Positions 1 to 7,314 of a DNA stretch of 29,436 bases are shown in pieces. The DNA is from an uncultured Oscillospiraceae bacterium. GTDB lineage: Bacteria > Bacillota > Clostridia > Oscillospirales > Acutalibacteraceae. Numbering within the stretch: the stretch's first letter is position 1; each line of letters opens with the position of its first letter. The translations under genes and the position numbers were made by a program. The stretch is taken from NCBI GenBank assembly GCA_910588415.1, contig CAJUPK010000008.1:1-29436 (forward strand), in the 5' to 3' direction. Below the pieces are notes generated by a model, which made no database searches, was not told where the DNA came from, and was given only the letters and a program-made list of their open reading frames with translations.

Positions 1-557
1 CGGTGGGAGGTGCCGTGGAAGCCATAGCGGCGCACCGCGTACTTCTCATAATACTCATAGGGCACGTTGAACATAAAGGCTTTCTGGGGCATGGTGGAGT
101 GGAACGCGGTGTCAAACACCACCACCTCAGGCACCTGTTCGCCGAACACACTGCGGCAAGCCCGGATGCCCTGAACATGGGCCTTGTTGTGCAGGGGGGC
201 CAGGGGAATCAGGCTCTCGATGCCCTCAATGACCTTCTCGTCCACCAGCACGGACTCGCTGAACAGAGCGCCGCCCTGCACAATACGGTGGCCGATAGCC
301 GCTACCTCGTCCAGGCTGTGGACAACGCCCTTTTCCGGGTCCAACAGCGCGTCCTTCACCTGGGTGAAAGCGGCAGTGTGGTCAGCCATGTCCACATCTT
401 TATGCAGCTCCCGGCCATCAGCTGTTTTGTGGGTAAAAATGCCCTCCGCCATGCCAATGCGCTCGCAGTTGCCTTTACAGAGCATCTTCTCTCCGTCCAT
501 GTCGATGAGCTGGTACTTGAGGGAAGAGCTTCCCGCGTTGATGACAAGAATTTTCAT
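1..557 (-). CDS. ackA: Acetate kinase, N-terminal part (cut by window edge)
   Basis: Catalyses acetate + ATP to acetyl phosphate + ADP, the last, ATP-yielding step of acetate fermentation; cytoplasmic. The first 185 codons are present. The protein opens MKILVINAGSSSLKYQL, the acetate/propionate kinase signature with the Asn and Ser residues of the phosphate-binding strand. It contains the conserved HRIVQGG segment and ends at the window edge in the YGFHGTSHR signature with its active-site His. The ATG at 557 is preceded on the minus strand by AGGAAAGG about 10 bases upstream, and alignment to the family start is exact. It lies 81 bases downstream of the HIT gene on the same strand, so read-through is possible. 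No clear promoter was recognised in the gap. pta, its usual partner, is not visible here. Confidence 0.97.
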   Translation of the reverse strand, partial: MKILVINAGSSSLKYQLIDMDGEKMLCKGNCERIGMAEGIFTHKTADGRELHKDVDMADHTAAFTQVKDALLDPEKGVVHSLDEVAAIGHRIVQGGALFSESVLVDEKVIEGIESLIPLAPLHNKAHVQGIRACRSVFGEQVPEVVVFDTAFHSTMPQKAFMFNVPYEYYEKYAVRRYGFHGTSH

Positions 558-638
558 GTTAGGTCTTTCCTTTCCTGAGAAATATTTGTATAATACTATT
601 TAGTTGGCAAACTAGAACACCCGCTGCCGGGCGCAGGC

Positions 639-1103
639 TTAGATAAGTCGCTCCAGCTCCTGGAGGAGCTTTTGCTTCATCTCCTCCAGCTGGGCCGCTG
701 TAGGGCGGCTGGCGTCACTGTACATCTTCTCCCTAGGATACCACCACACCGGGCCCTGGCCCTGGTTTCCATAGCCCTCCAAATCCCCGCTCACCCGGGG
801 GTACAGGTGCCAGTGGAGGTGGGTATCGCCATTGCCCAGCAGCTCATAGTTCATCTTCTCCGCCCCAAAGGCCCGGGAGACCGCCTGGGCCACCAGACTC
901 ATCTCCTCCAAAAAACTGGCTCGCTCCTGAGGTTCCAGATGGAACAGCTCGGTTTTGTCCCCGTGGTGCTTATAAAGAAACAGGGTGTAGCCGTTGAAAT
1001 GCTGGTTATCCCCCAGCACCACGTAGCCGGTGTCCAGCTCCTTCACAAAATAGGGGTTAGTCCCTGCCTGTATCATGGCGATTCTGTCACAAATCAGGCA
1101 CAT
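639..1103 (-). CDS. HIT family hydrolase with CxxC motif
   Basis: A 154-residue histidine-triad protein. HIT enzymes hydrolyse or transfer nucleotides from substrates such as adenosine phosphoramidates or dinucleoside polyphosphates. The triad is visible as THLHWHLYPR (HxHxH), and an N-terminal C2-x2-C5 pair suggests a bound zinc as in many HIT proteins. The ATG at 1103 is chosen over an in-frame codon further upstream because AAGGAGGT lies six bases before it and the next residues, CLICDRI, match a typical HIT start. The start lies inside the 3' end of the upstream GrpB-GNAT gene (17-base overlap), which implies translational coupling. The physiological substrate cannot be told from the sequence. 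Confidence 0.92.
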   Translation of the reverse strand: MCLICDRIAMIQAGTNPYFVKELDTGYVVLGDNQHFNGYTLFLYKHHGDKTELFHLEPQERASFLEEMSLVAQAVSRAFGAEKMNYELLGNGDTHLHWHLYPRVSGDLEGYGNQGQGPVWWYPREKMYSDASRPTAAQLEEMKQKLLQELERLI

Positions 1104-2166
1104 TGCCGACCTCCTTCGTCCATTCCACGACATCATTTATCGTTCCCGCCGCGCAGGCCCCCCGGGGCCGCTCACAGCGGTAATACCGAAACCCCTCTTC
1201 CTCTTTCACATATTGAAAGCCAACCTTTTCCAGCACATGCTGGCTGCGGGTATTCTTGACAATGGTATCCGCGTTGACCGCTGTCAGCCCCAGCACATCA
1301 AAGGCGTACCGCACCGCCAGCTGCTCCGCGCGGGTGCCGTAGCCCCGGCCCTTCACCGCGTCGTTTTGCATATGTATGCTCAGGGTACACTCCCCCTTCT
1401 CCCGGTCAATCTGTTTGAGCTGTATCTCCCCAATGGGCGCGCCATTCTTCATGACCGCCAGCATCACCCGGGAGCCGTCCTGCTTGGCATCAAAATATCG
1501 GTTGACCGCCGCCTCGTCATACTGATAGGCCGAAAACCGCTCCATGTCCTCATAGATGGCCGGGTCATTCTCCCACTCCTTGAACAGCCATTGGCAAAGC
1601 TCCCGGGTCATAACGCACAGGGAAATTTCCTCCATCGCAGCTCTCCAATTCCCGGCCCGGGCCAGCATCTCATCAATAAAGACCTGCTTGTTTCTGGTGT
1701 AGGAGCCCCTATCCTCCCCGTACTGCCCGCAGAGCTTTTCTTTCAGTTGGGAGTAGCTCTGGGCCATGTCAGGATGGCTGTTGAGGTAGTCCCGGAAGTT
1801 TATGTAATTGCTCCAGTCCTTCTGCCCCCAAATTACCGTATGGATATGGTGGGTGCGGATATCCTCCGGCCCAGCCAGGACGTAGAGAAGCTGTCCGGGC
1901 ACGTCCTCGCCCCGGAACAGAAAGCCCCGGGAGGCCAGTTCGGCATCGTGCCCACGCATATTCTCCAAAGCCTCCACGCCCACCGCAATGTCAACAATGG
2001 GCTTGGCTACAATATTTTGGATGGAAGTGCTGCCAATATGTTGGATATCCTTGGCATCCGCCCCCAATATTTCCTGAAGAACAGCCATTATCTGCTGCGC
2101 CGAGCGCTCCCAGGCGGGATCATGAGGCTCGACCTTCACGGTGCCCCGCTTCAGGCCCAATGACAT
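1087..2166 (-). CDS. GrpB-family nucleotidyltransferase-like / GNAT acetyltransferase fusion
   Basis: A 359-residue two-domain protein. Residues about 5-165 match the GrpB (UPF0157) family, with the landmark HIGSTSI...AKPIVDI of this nucleotidyltransferase-fold group. Residues about 175-345 form a GNAT N-acetyltransferase of the RimJ/aminoglycoside acetyltransferase type, with the acetyl-CoA loop KGRGYGTRAEQ and a conserved late HVLEKVGF. Both domains lie in one uninterrupted frame. The ATG at 2166 is preferred because AAAGGGGG precedes it at about 10 bases; an in-frame ATG at 2193 has no ribosome binding site. It is read from a good promoter at 2194-2222 and overlaps the HIT gene. The substrate of either domain is unknown. 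Confidence 0.88.
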   Translation of the reverse strand: MSLGLKRGTVKVEPHDPAWERSAQQIMAVLQEILGADAKDIQHIGSTSIQNIVAKPIVDIAVGVEALENMRGHDAELASRGFLFRGEDVPGQLLYVLAGPEDIRTHHIHTVIWGQKDWSNYINFRDYLNSHPDMAQSYSQLKEKLCGQYGEDRGSYTRNKQVFIDEMLARAGNWRAAMEEISLCVMTRELCQWLFKEWENDPAIYEDMERFSAYQYDEAAVNRYFDAKQDGSRVMLAVMKNGAPIGEIQLKQIDREKGECTLSIHMQNDAVKGRGYGTRAEQLAVRYAFDVLGLTAVNADTIVKNTRSQHVLEKVGFQYVKEEEGFRYYRCERPRGACAAGTINDVVEWTKEVGNVPDL

Positions 2167-2193
2167 ATCACAATCGCCCCCTTTGTCTTCCAT

Positions 2194-2222
2194 ATTATAC
2201 TATATCATGTATACAAATTCAA
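2194..2222 (-). promoter_or_regulatory. Sigma-A-type promoter for the GrpB-GNAT/HIT operon
   Basis: On the minus strand: TTGAAT, 17 bases, TATAAT. It reads into the gene starting at 2166. The -35 box overlaps the ribosome binding site of the divergent tmcAL gene (AAGGAG at 2221-2226), so the two units share about 70 bases. I did not find an equally good promoter for tmcAL. Confidence 0.7.
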
Positions 2223-2236
2223 GGAGTTTTCAAGAA

Positions 2237-3451
2237 ATGACAGAGAAAATCCCGGTTTCCGCTATTATCTGCGAGTTCGACCCCCTGCACTTTGGCCACA
2301 AACTGCTCCTAGACACCGCCTGGAAAGCGGGCGGTGCTGTATGCTGCATTATAAGCGGCAATTTTGTCCAGCGCGGCACTCCCTCCATGTTGGACAAATG
2401 GTCCCGTGCCCGGCTGGCGCTGCAAAATGGCGCGGATTTGGTTGCCGAGCTTCCCCTTTCTTGGGCATGTGCCGGGGCCGAGCGGTTTGCGTCCGGAGGC
2501 GTGGCTCTGGCAACCGCTTTAGGCGCGGACCGCCTCTGGTTTGGCAGTGAGTGTCCAGATTCCCAGAAGCTCTCCCTTTTGGCTGAAGCCTTGCTCTCCC
2601 CCGCCTTCCATCAGGAACTGGCATCGCAGTCGCGCCCTGGCGAAAGCTTTGCCCAGCGCCGTCAGCGTGCCGCTGCCCAGCTTTTGGGACCGGACACAGC
2701 TTCCCTGCTTGCTTTTCCCAACGCCAACTTAGGAGTTGAATACATTAAAGCCATTCGCCGTCAAAATGCTCCCATCCTTCCCTGCCCTATCCTCCGCCAG
2801 GGGGCGGGTCATGGGGAAAGCTTGCCCATACCGTTCCAGCAAAAAGCAGAGGATATTCCCCTGCTTTCCGGGAGCCAGCTGCGGGAGCGGGCAATCCGGG
2901 GACACTCGCTTGCTGGTCTTGTACCAGAATCAACAGCCGCTGAGATCGAATCTGCAGCAGCCCAGGGGAGCTTCCCAGCCAAAATGGAATACCTGGAACG
3001 AGCTATACTCTGCGTGCTTCGGAGTATCCCAAAGGAGGAGTTTCCTTCTTTGCCCGATATAAGTGAAGGCTTGGAACACAGACTGTATAAGGCAGTCCAG
3101 CAGGCCAGATCCTTAGAGGAACTGTTTGCGCAGATAAAATCCAAGCGGTACTCCCATGCCAGGATACGCAGATTGGTGCTATCTGGCTTTTTGGGGATAC
3201 GGGCTCCATTACAGGAGCTTCCCCCTTACCTGCGGATTCTGGGGGTAACCCAGCGGGGTCTGCAGGTTCTGAAGCAGCTCTCTTCTGGTTTGCCTGTGAT
3301 TACCAGGGCCAGTGACCTTCGCAAACTAGGTCAAAAAGCTCATGCGGTCTTTCAGAACGAGGTGCAGGCAGACAATCTTTATGTGCTGGCCTGCCCCCTT
3401 CCCCAGCGTGCCGGGCAGGACTTTACCCGCCCGCTGATCCGCTTACCGTAA
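2237..3451 (+). CDS. tmcAL: tRNA(Met) cytidine acetate ligase (TmcAL, YlbM family)
   Basis: A 404-residue nucleotidyltransferase-like enzyme. The family activates acetate with ATP and transfers the acetyl group to N4 of the wobble cytidine (C34) of elongator tRNA-Met, which secures accurate AUG decoding. Visible signatures are CEFDPLHFGH with H18 and H21 of the HxGH nucleotide-binding motif, then GNFVQRGTPS, DKWSRARLAL, NANLGVEYIKA, LSGSQLRE and KRYSHARIRR, all in family order. The ATG at 2237 is set by AAGGAG ten bases upstream; the open frame extends further 5' without support. It is divergent from the GrpB-GNAT operon, and its 3' end overlaps the convergent methyltransferase by 9 bases. 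The nearby acetate kinase is a reasonable metabolic neighbour for an acetate-using tRNA enzyme. Confidence 0.93.
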   Translation: MTEKIPVSAIICEFDPLHFGHKLLLDTAWKAGGAVCCIISGNFVQRGTPSMLDKWSRARLALQNGADLVAELPLSWACAGAERFASGGVALATALGADRLWFGSECPDSQKLSLLAEALLSPAFHQELASQSRPGESFAQRRQRAAAQLLGPDTASLLAFPNANLGVEYIKAIRRQNAPILPCPILRQGAGHGESLPIPFQQKAEDIPLLSGSQLRERAIRGHSLAGLVPESTAAEIESAAAQGSFPAKMEYLERAILCVLRSIPKEEFPSLPDISEGLEHRLYKAVQQARSLEELFAQIKSKRYSHARIRRLVLSGFLGIRAPLQELPPYLRILGVTQRGLQVLKQLSSGLPVITRASDLRKLGQKAHAVFQNEVQADNLYVLACPLPQRAGQDFTRPLIRLP

Positions 3452-4771
3452 ATTTCTCAATCCTTTTGGGTAGTGATTTTTCAGTTTTCCCTGGCTGGCT
3501 TTTCCAAACCCGAGGGTTACACCGTTTACGCAAACCGCCCGATAGCCTTTTCCAGAACATTCTAATTCTTCTCCCCGCAGGAATGACCTGAGCGCTGGCT
3601 GTTCCAAAGACAATTCCAACGGTTCGCGGCAAACAGCGCCAGTCCGGCTCATAAACGCACCGTGAGCTGGCTCCAGCCGTCCTGGACGCATATACGCCAG
3701 TTCTACCCCTGCTCTAAGCACCCCCAGGCCATTTAGCGCGGGCAGGTCTGGAGGAGCCAGCAGCAAGGCGCGTCCTGCCTGGATCAGTCTATCCGGACAG
3801 CTGTCCGTAAAAAGCTCCTTGTAGAACTTCTGGGCTGTCTTTTCCAGGGCGCCTGCCAAAAAGCCTGTGAATTCTCCAGACATCCCATCATTTTCTTTTG
3901 TCCGGCGAAAACGGGCAATAAAATGCCCCTCCCCTCCGTCCATCGGATAGATTCGCCGGGCCAGTCCACCGTTTAAATCCGGCCTGCCAAAGGCAGCGGT
4001 AATTGGCTCAGCAATAAACTCTGGGTGGGTCTCCAGAAACCGTTCTACCACGCCTTCGTTCTCCTCGGGCGCAAAAGTACAGGTCGAATAGACCAAAACA
4101 CCGTCTGCGGCCACTGCCTGGGCTGCAGAATCCAAAATAGCTGATTGCCGGGCAGCACAGGAAGCTGTCGCCTCCAGCGACCACTGTCCTATGGCTTGGG
4201 GATGGCGGCGAAACATCCCCTCTCCCGAACAGGGGGCGTCCACCAATACCCGATGAAAAAAGCCCTGAAGCGCGGAACAAAGAGTTTGGGGGTGGCAATT
4301 AGATACCACGGCATTCGTCACACCTAACCTCTCTATATTGGAAAGCAGCGCGCTGGTCCGGCTGCGCACAGCCTCGTTTGCCCATAGCAAGCCCGTTCCT
4401 TCCAGCATACCAGCGATTTGAGTGGCTTTTCCTCCAGGCGCTGCACAGAGATCTAACACCCGTTCCCCAGGCCTTGGATCCAGTGCTGTTACCGCTGCGG
4501 AGGCCGAAGGCTCTTGGGCATAAAACATTCCCCCATGGTGGGCTGGCAGCGGCCCAAATCCCTCTTGATAATCCGCGTAAAAGCTCCATGGTGAAAAGGG
4601 TGACGCTGTCAGTCCAAAGGGCAGGCTGGCCCGCAGGACATTCTCGCCACACTTCAGTGGATTCAGCCGCACACCCCGATAGGCCGGCTGTTCATACCCC
4701 TCTAAAAATTCCGGATATTCTGGACCCAGCTGGACCTTCATTCTGTTCAAAAAGTCTTGGGGCAGCTCCAA
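3443..4771 (-). CDS. RsmF/NOL1-NOP2-Sun type RNA (cytosine-5)-methyltransferase
   Basis: A 442-residue SAM-dependent m5C methyltransferase, most like bacterial RsmF, which modifies 16S rRNA. The order is an N-terminal RNA-recognition region (LPQDFLNRM...), the SAM-binding core LDLCAAPGGKA, the motif IV Cys in DAPCSGEGMFRR, the catalytic Cys in STCTFAPEENE, and a C-terminal RsmF-type domain ending KNHYPKGLRNLR. I place the start at TTG 4771: GGGAGGAG sits 8 bases upstream and the protein then begins MELPQDF as the family usually does. The in-frame ATG at 4789 lies upstream of that ribosome binding site and has none of its own. It follows a GNAT gene by 24 bases, probably in one operon. The exact rRNA or tRNA target is unproven. 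Confidence 0.9.
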   Translation of the reverse strand: MELPQDFLNRMKVQLGPEYPEFLEGYEQPAYRGVRLNPLKCGENVLRASLPFGLTASPFSPWSFYADYQEGFGPLPAHHGGMFYAQEPSASAAVTALDPRPGERVLDLCAAPGGKATQIAGMLEGTGLLWANEAVRSRTSALLSNIERLGVTNAVVSNCHPQTLCSALQGFFHRVLVDAPCSGEGMFRRHPQAIGQWSLEATASCAARQSAILDSAAQAVAADGVLVYSTCTFAPEENEGVVERFLETHPEFIAEPITAAFGRPDLNGGLARRIYPMDGGEGHFIARFRRTKENDGMSGEFTGFLAGALEKTAQKFYKELFTDSCPDRLIQAGRALLLAPPDLPALNGLGVLRAGVELAYMRPGRLEPAHGAFMSRTGAVCREPLELSLEQPALRSFLRGEELECSGKGYRAVCVNGVTLGFGKASQGKLKNHYPKGLRNLR

Positions 4772-4795
4772 TACTATCTCCTCCCACATAAAAAA

Positions 4796-5362
4796 CTATA
4801 CATTCATTGGCGCAGGCGTAGCTGATCCGCTTTCAAATTCATGCTCCATGATACTCATATAAAGCTTGTCCACATATTTCCCATCTTTAAACGTCCATTC
4901 TGGCAGCCGCCCCACTTCCCGGAATCCTACATTCTTGTAGCAGGCAATGCCTGCGTCATTATCCGCATGAACTGTAAGCATAATGTTATGCAGATTCAGT
5001 GTTTTAAAACCATACTGTAAGATGAGCCGGATTGCCTCTGCACCCAGTCCCTGGCCCCGCTGCTGCTCCTCGCCAATAAATATTCCTATGAAAGCGTTGC
5101 GGTGCAAATGGTCAATATTGTGCAGACTAATATTGCCAATCAATACGTCTCCATCCAGAAGCACAATGGCATAGCGCTGCATATCCTTAGGCGGTTCATA
5201 GATCCATTTAAGATCCTCTCTGGATGAAACTACTCGAGAGTACTGTCCAAAAGGAATGGCAACCGCTTCGTCATTCATCCACTTTAAATAGCTTTCCACC
5301 TCACTGTCATCGATAGGTGAAAGATACACACGGCTGCCTACCATCTTTTTATAATATTGCAT
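4796..5362 (-). CDS. GNAT family N-acetyltransferase (RimJ/RimL-like)
   Basis: A 188-residue acetyltransferase using acetyl-CoA. RLYxRP-like opening (SRVYLSPIDDSEV), then IGNISLHNID, the acetyl-CoA pyrophosphate loop QRGQGLGAEAIR, and the late motif CYKNVGFREVGRLPEW, typical of the acetyltransf_3 group that includes ribosomal protein N-alpha acetyltransferases and antibiotic or polyamine acetyltransferases. The start is ATG 5362: AAGGAG lies 8 bases upstream, whereas the in-frame GTG at 5371 overlaps that site. It is the first gene of a likely two-gene unit with the rRNA methyltransferase. The substrate cannot be assigned. Confidence 0.9.
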   Translation of the reverse strand: MQYYKKMVGSRVYLSPIDDSEVESYLKWMNDEAVAIPFGQYSRVVSSREDLKWIYEPPKDMQRYAIVLLDGDVLIGNISLHNIDHLHRNAFIGIFIGEEQQRGQGLGAEAIRLILQYGFKTLNLHNIMLTVHADNDAGIACYKNVGFREVGRLPEWTFKDGKYVDKLYMSIMEHEFESGSATPAPMNV

Positions 5363-5529
5363 TTGATTCACTCCTTCGCCTGCTAGGCCATTTTAAAACT
5401 GCTCTTACAAACACACGAAATGTATCTACTAGTTCTCTTTCCTCTGACTATAACAGATTTCCAACACGCAAACAGAGAAAATGCTCTTTGGCCGCATAAT
5501 CGGGCAACAGCTGCGAACAATATTCTGCG

Positions 5530-5578
5530 GAAGGCTTTAGCGAAGCTCTGGCCATGCCAGAGCCGCGCTGACGGCTTC
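5530..5578 (+). promoter_or_regulatory. Long hairpin in the leader of the Asn/Gln-rich mini-gene
   Basis: The 235 bases between 5372 and 5608 hold no gene but carry a strong structure on the plus strand. An outer stem pairs 5530-5542 with 5566-5578 (11 of 13 positions pair, counting one G-U), a two-by-two internal loop follows, and a perfect 8-bp stem pairs 5545-5552 (GCTCTGGC) with 5556-5563 around a CAT triloop. No long T-run follows, so it is not a simple terminator. It ends 29 bases before the ATG at 5608 and leaves the ribosome binding site (GAAAGGAAG, 5591-5599) free. I could not match it to a named RNA family and saw no consensus promoter. Confidence 0.6.
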
Positions 5579-5607
5579 ATCTTCTTAATAGAAAGGAAGT
5601 CTTCATT

Positions 5608-5769
5608 ATGTCTAACCAGAATCAGAACAATCAAAACAACAGCCAGAACAACCAGAATCAGAACAACCGCTCTCAGAACCAGAACAACAAGAACAGCCAG
5701 AACAGCAAGTCCAAGAACCAGAACCAGCGCTCTAACTACAACCAGCAGGAGCAGAACCAGCAGTTCTAA
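5608..5769 (+). CDS. Small Asn/Gln-rich protein of unknown function
   Basis: A 53-residue ORF, not recognised as any characterised family. Composition counted from the translation: 21 Asn, 16 Gln, 7 Ser, 3 Lys, 2 Arg, one each of Met, Tyr, Glu and Phe. There is almost nothing hydrophobic, no signal peptide and no Cys; net charge is about +4. It begins MSNQNQNNQNNSQNN and ends NYNQQEQNQQF. AAC and CAG codons dominate, giving an A/C/G-rich, U-poor message. Support for a real gene: a ribosome binding site at 5591-5599, ATG, a stop, and a clean intrinsic terminator 18 bases after the stop, all on a strand where nothing else is coded. The composition recalls gamma-type small acid-soluble spore proteins and other disordered storage or coat-associated proteins, but no motif proves this. 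Confidence 0.72.
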   Translation: MSNQNQNNQNNSQNNQNQNNRSQNQNNKNSQNSKSKNQNQRSNYNQQEQNQQF

Positions 5770-5786
5770 CCGTTCTGCAAAGAGGA

Positions 5787-5816
5787 GACCCGGCAGCCGC
5801 CGGGCCTTTTCTTTTC
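5787..5816 (+). terminator. Rho-independent terminator of the Asn/Gln-rich mini-gene
   Basis: A 6-bp GC stem CCCGGC (5789-5794) / GCCGGG (5799-5804) with an AGCC loop, followed by CCTTTTCTTTT. The T-rich tail is on the plus strand only, so it serves the upstream small gene and not the convergent yitT gene. Confidence 0.85.
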
Positions 5817-5850
5817 TACAATTAAAGATACGTACTATTCTTGTAAAGCC

Positions 5851-6813
5851 CTAATTCTTGTCGGAAGGGGGATTCTGGACAGGCGGTTCTTGCCCGCCTG
5901 CCTGTTGTCCCCCGCGCAGCTCCCGAATCAGTTCACCCAGCGGCTTATCGTCTGAACGCATGGGACGAAATCCCTCGCCGGTGATCTGGCCGGCATCGCC
6001 CACAATAACAAATGCGTTTTTGTCCTCTTCGCGGATAATGGCCTGTACCTGATACACTTCAAACCTCCGCACAGCACAGAGCATAGTTTCACCGGGCTCT
6101 TTGCTGTAGCCGCCCCGGCTATCCAAATAGGTGACAGTACGGTCCAACTCATGGATAACCCGCTCTCCCATCTGGCGGACTTTAGGTGACATTACAAAGA
6201 ACAGCTTGCCTGTACCCACATCCGTACCGTAAAGAATGGAGTCAATGATGCTTGTACAGACAAATATATCGATACAGGCATACATTGCATTTTCTATACT
6301 GCCAAATACTACTGCAGAGGCCGCAATAATCACACCGTCCAGGGCCAGCATCAATTTGCCCATAGAGAGATGCGGCATACGGCGTTCCAGCAGCCGAGCC
6401 ACCATATCGGTGCCTCCCGTGGTCGCACCCCGTACAAAGGTTAAAGAAAGCCCCAGCCCTTCGCACACACCGGAAAAAACGGCAACCAGGATGGGGTTGC
6501 CCCGGTATATAGGCATAACACCTGTCAGCAGGTCAATAAAAAGTGAGCTGAGAACAATGGCAGCTATGGTACGCATTACCAGCTTATAGCCGATCTCTAC
6601 CACAGCCCAAACGATAATGGGAATGTTAATGAGAAAGCTTACCAAACCAATGGGTGTGCCAAAAAGGAAATTCAGCATTGTGCAGATGCCTGTCACGCCG
6701 CCAGGCGCAATATTGTTCGGTGCAGTAAGCCCCGTGACAGCCGCCGCATACACCAGGGCTCCCGCCAAAAGAAATGCCACATCCATAAAAATGTCCTTCC
6801 GTCTGCTCACCAT
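5851..6813 (-). CDS. YitT family membrane protein (DUF161/DUF2179)
   Basis: A 320-residue integral membrane protein. The N-terminal two thirds carry about five hydrophobic segments with the family hallmarks NNIAPGGVTGI and RGATTGGTDMVARLL. The C-terminal third is the soluble DUF2179 domain (VTYLDSRGGYSKEPGETML ... AFVIVGDAGQITGEGF). A Gly/Gln/Pro-rich tail follows. YitT-family proteins are widespread in Firmicutes and their transported substrate is not established. The start ATG 6813 has AAGGGGG upstream. It is the last gene of the minus-strand run obg-mrnC-GNAT-yitT, 20 bases after the GNAT stop. Confidence 0.92.
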   Translation of the reverse strand: MVSRRKDIFMDVAFLLAGALVYAAAVTGLTAPNNIAPGGVTGICTMLNFLFGTPIGLVSFLINIPIIVWAVVEIGYKLVMRTIAAIVLSSLFIDLLTGVMPIYRGNPILVAVFSGVCEGLGLSLTFVRGATTGGTDMVARLLERRMPHLSMGKLMLALDGVIIAASAVVFGSIENAMYACIDIFVCTSIIDSILYGTDVGTGKLFFVMSPKVRQMGERVIHELDRTVTYLDSRGGYSKEPGETMLCAVRRFEVYQVQAIIREEDKNAFVIVGDAGQITGEGFRPMRSDDKPLGELIRELRGGQQAGGQEPPVQNPPSDKN

Positions 6814-6833
6814 GATGGATCCCCCTTTTTCGC

Positions 6834-7292
6834 TTACATTTCTTTTACATATACCATGTCATGATTATTCGCCTTAAAACTCTTATCGAGATGATATCCC
6901 ATGTGTTCATAAAAGCCGGGAACTGTATCCGTGGTCAATAGTATTCGGTGAATGTCCATTCCTATAAACCAATTCTCAGCCTGGGTTAACAGCTGTGCTC
7001 CATGCCCATGCCCTCGGTATGCAGGCGCTACCCAAAACTCTCTCACAAAGCCCACTCTCTGGGTAAAGAACCAGCTTGCCAGCTCCATGGGACAGAATTG
7101 GATGAAACCTACTGTTTGGCCGCCGTCTTTACGTACAAAGGCACGGTTCTCTCTGCCATCGCTGTTCATCTCCTGAAACAGAGCATCCCAATCCTTTACA
7201 GCCAGCCCCAGCTCTTGAAAGTAGAGCTGGAATACTTGGCAAAACTCCCGCTGGGTAAAGTCGTCCATCAGGATATCCTGAAATTCTCCCAT
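6834..7292 (-). CDS. GNAT family N-acetyltransferase
   Basis: A 152-residue single-domain acetyltransferase. Motif A appears as FWVAPAYRGHGHGAQLL, followed by a late VPGFYEHMGYHL, the usual core of the acetyltransf_1 group. I chose ATG 7292, preceded by GGGG at five bases. The frame is open further upstream and a GTG at 7322 overlaps the mrnC stop, so the exact start is uncertain (an internal ATG at 7268 with AGGA seven bases upstream is also possible). It follows mrnC directly and precedes yitT by 20 bases. Substrate unknown. Confidence 0.82.
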   Translation of the reverse strand: MGEFQDILMDDFTQREFCQVFQLYFQELGLAVKDWDALFQEMNSDGRENRAFVRKDGGQTVGFIQFCPMELASWFFTQRVGFVREFWVAPAYRGHGHGAQLLTQAENWFIGMDIHRILLTTDTVPGFYEHMGYHLDKSFKANNHDMVYVKEM

Positions 7293-7314
7293 ATACTCCC
7301 CATCCCTATACACG

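Noticed and set aside
602..638. Hairpin CGCCCG/CGGGTG after the HIT gene as a terminator
   Set aside because: Six-pair stem with a wobble and no T-run on the minus strand; termination unlikely to be efficient.
1075..2163. 362-codon plus-strand open frame opposite the GrpB-GNAT gene
   Set aside because: No recognisable domains; the minus strand has a well-defined fusion protein with promoter and ribosome binding site. GC-rich third positions open the antisense frame.
5420..5854. 144-codon plus-strand frame overlapping the Asn/Gln-rich gene in another phase
   Set aside because: It has an Arg/Thr repeat pattern that is simply the frame-shifted reading of AAC/CAG codons, runs through the leader hairpin and terminator, and has no ribosome binding site.
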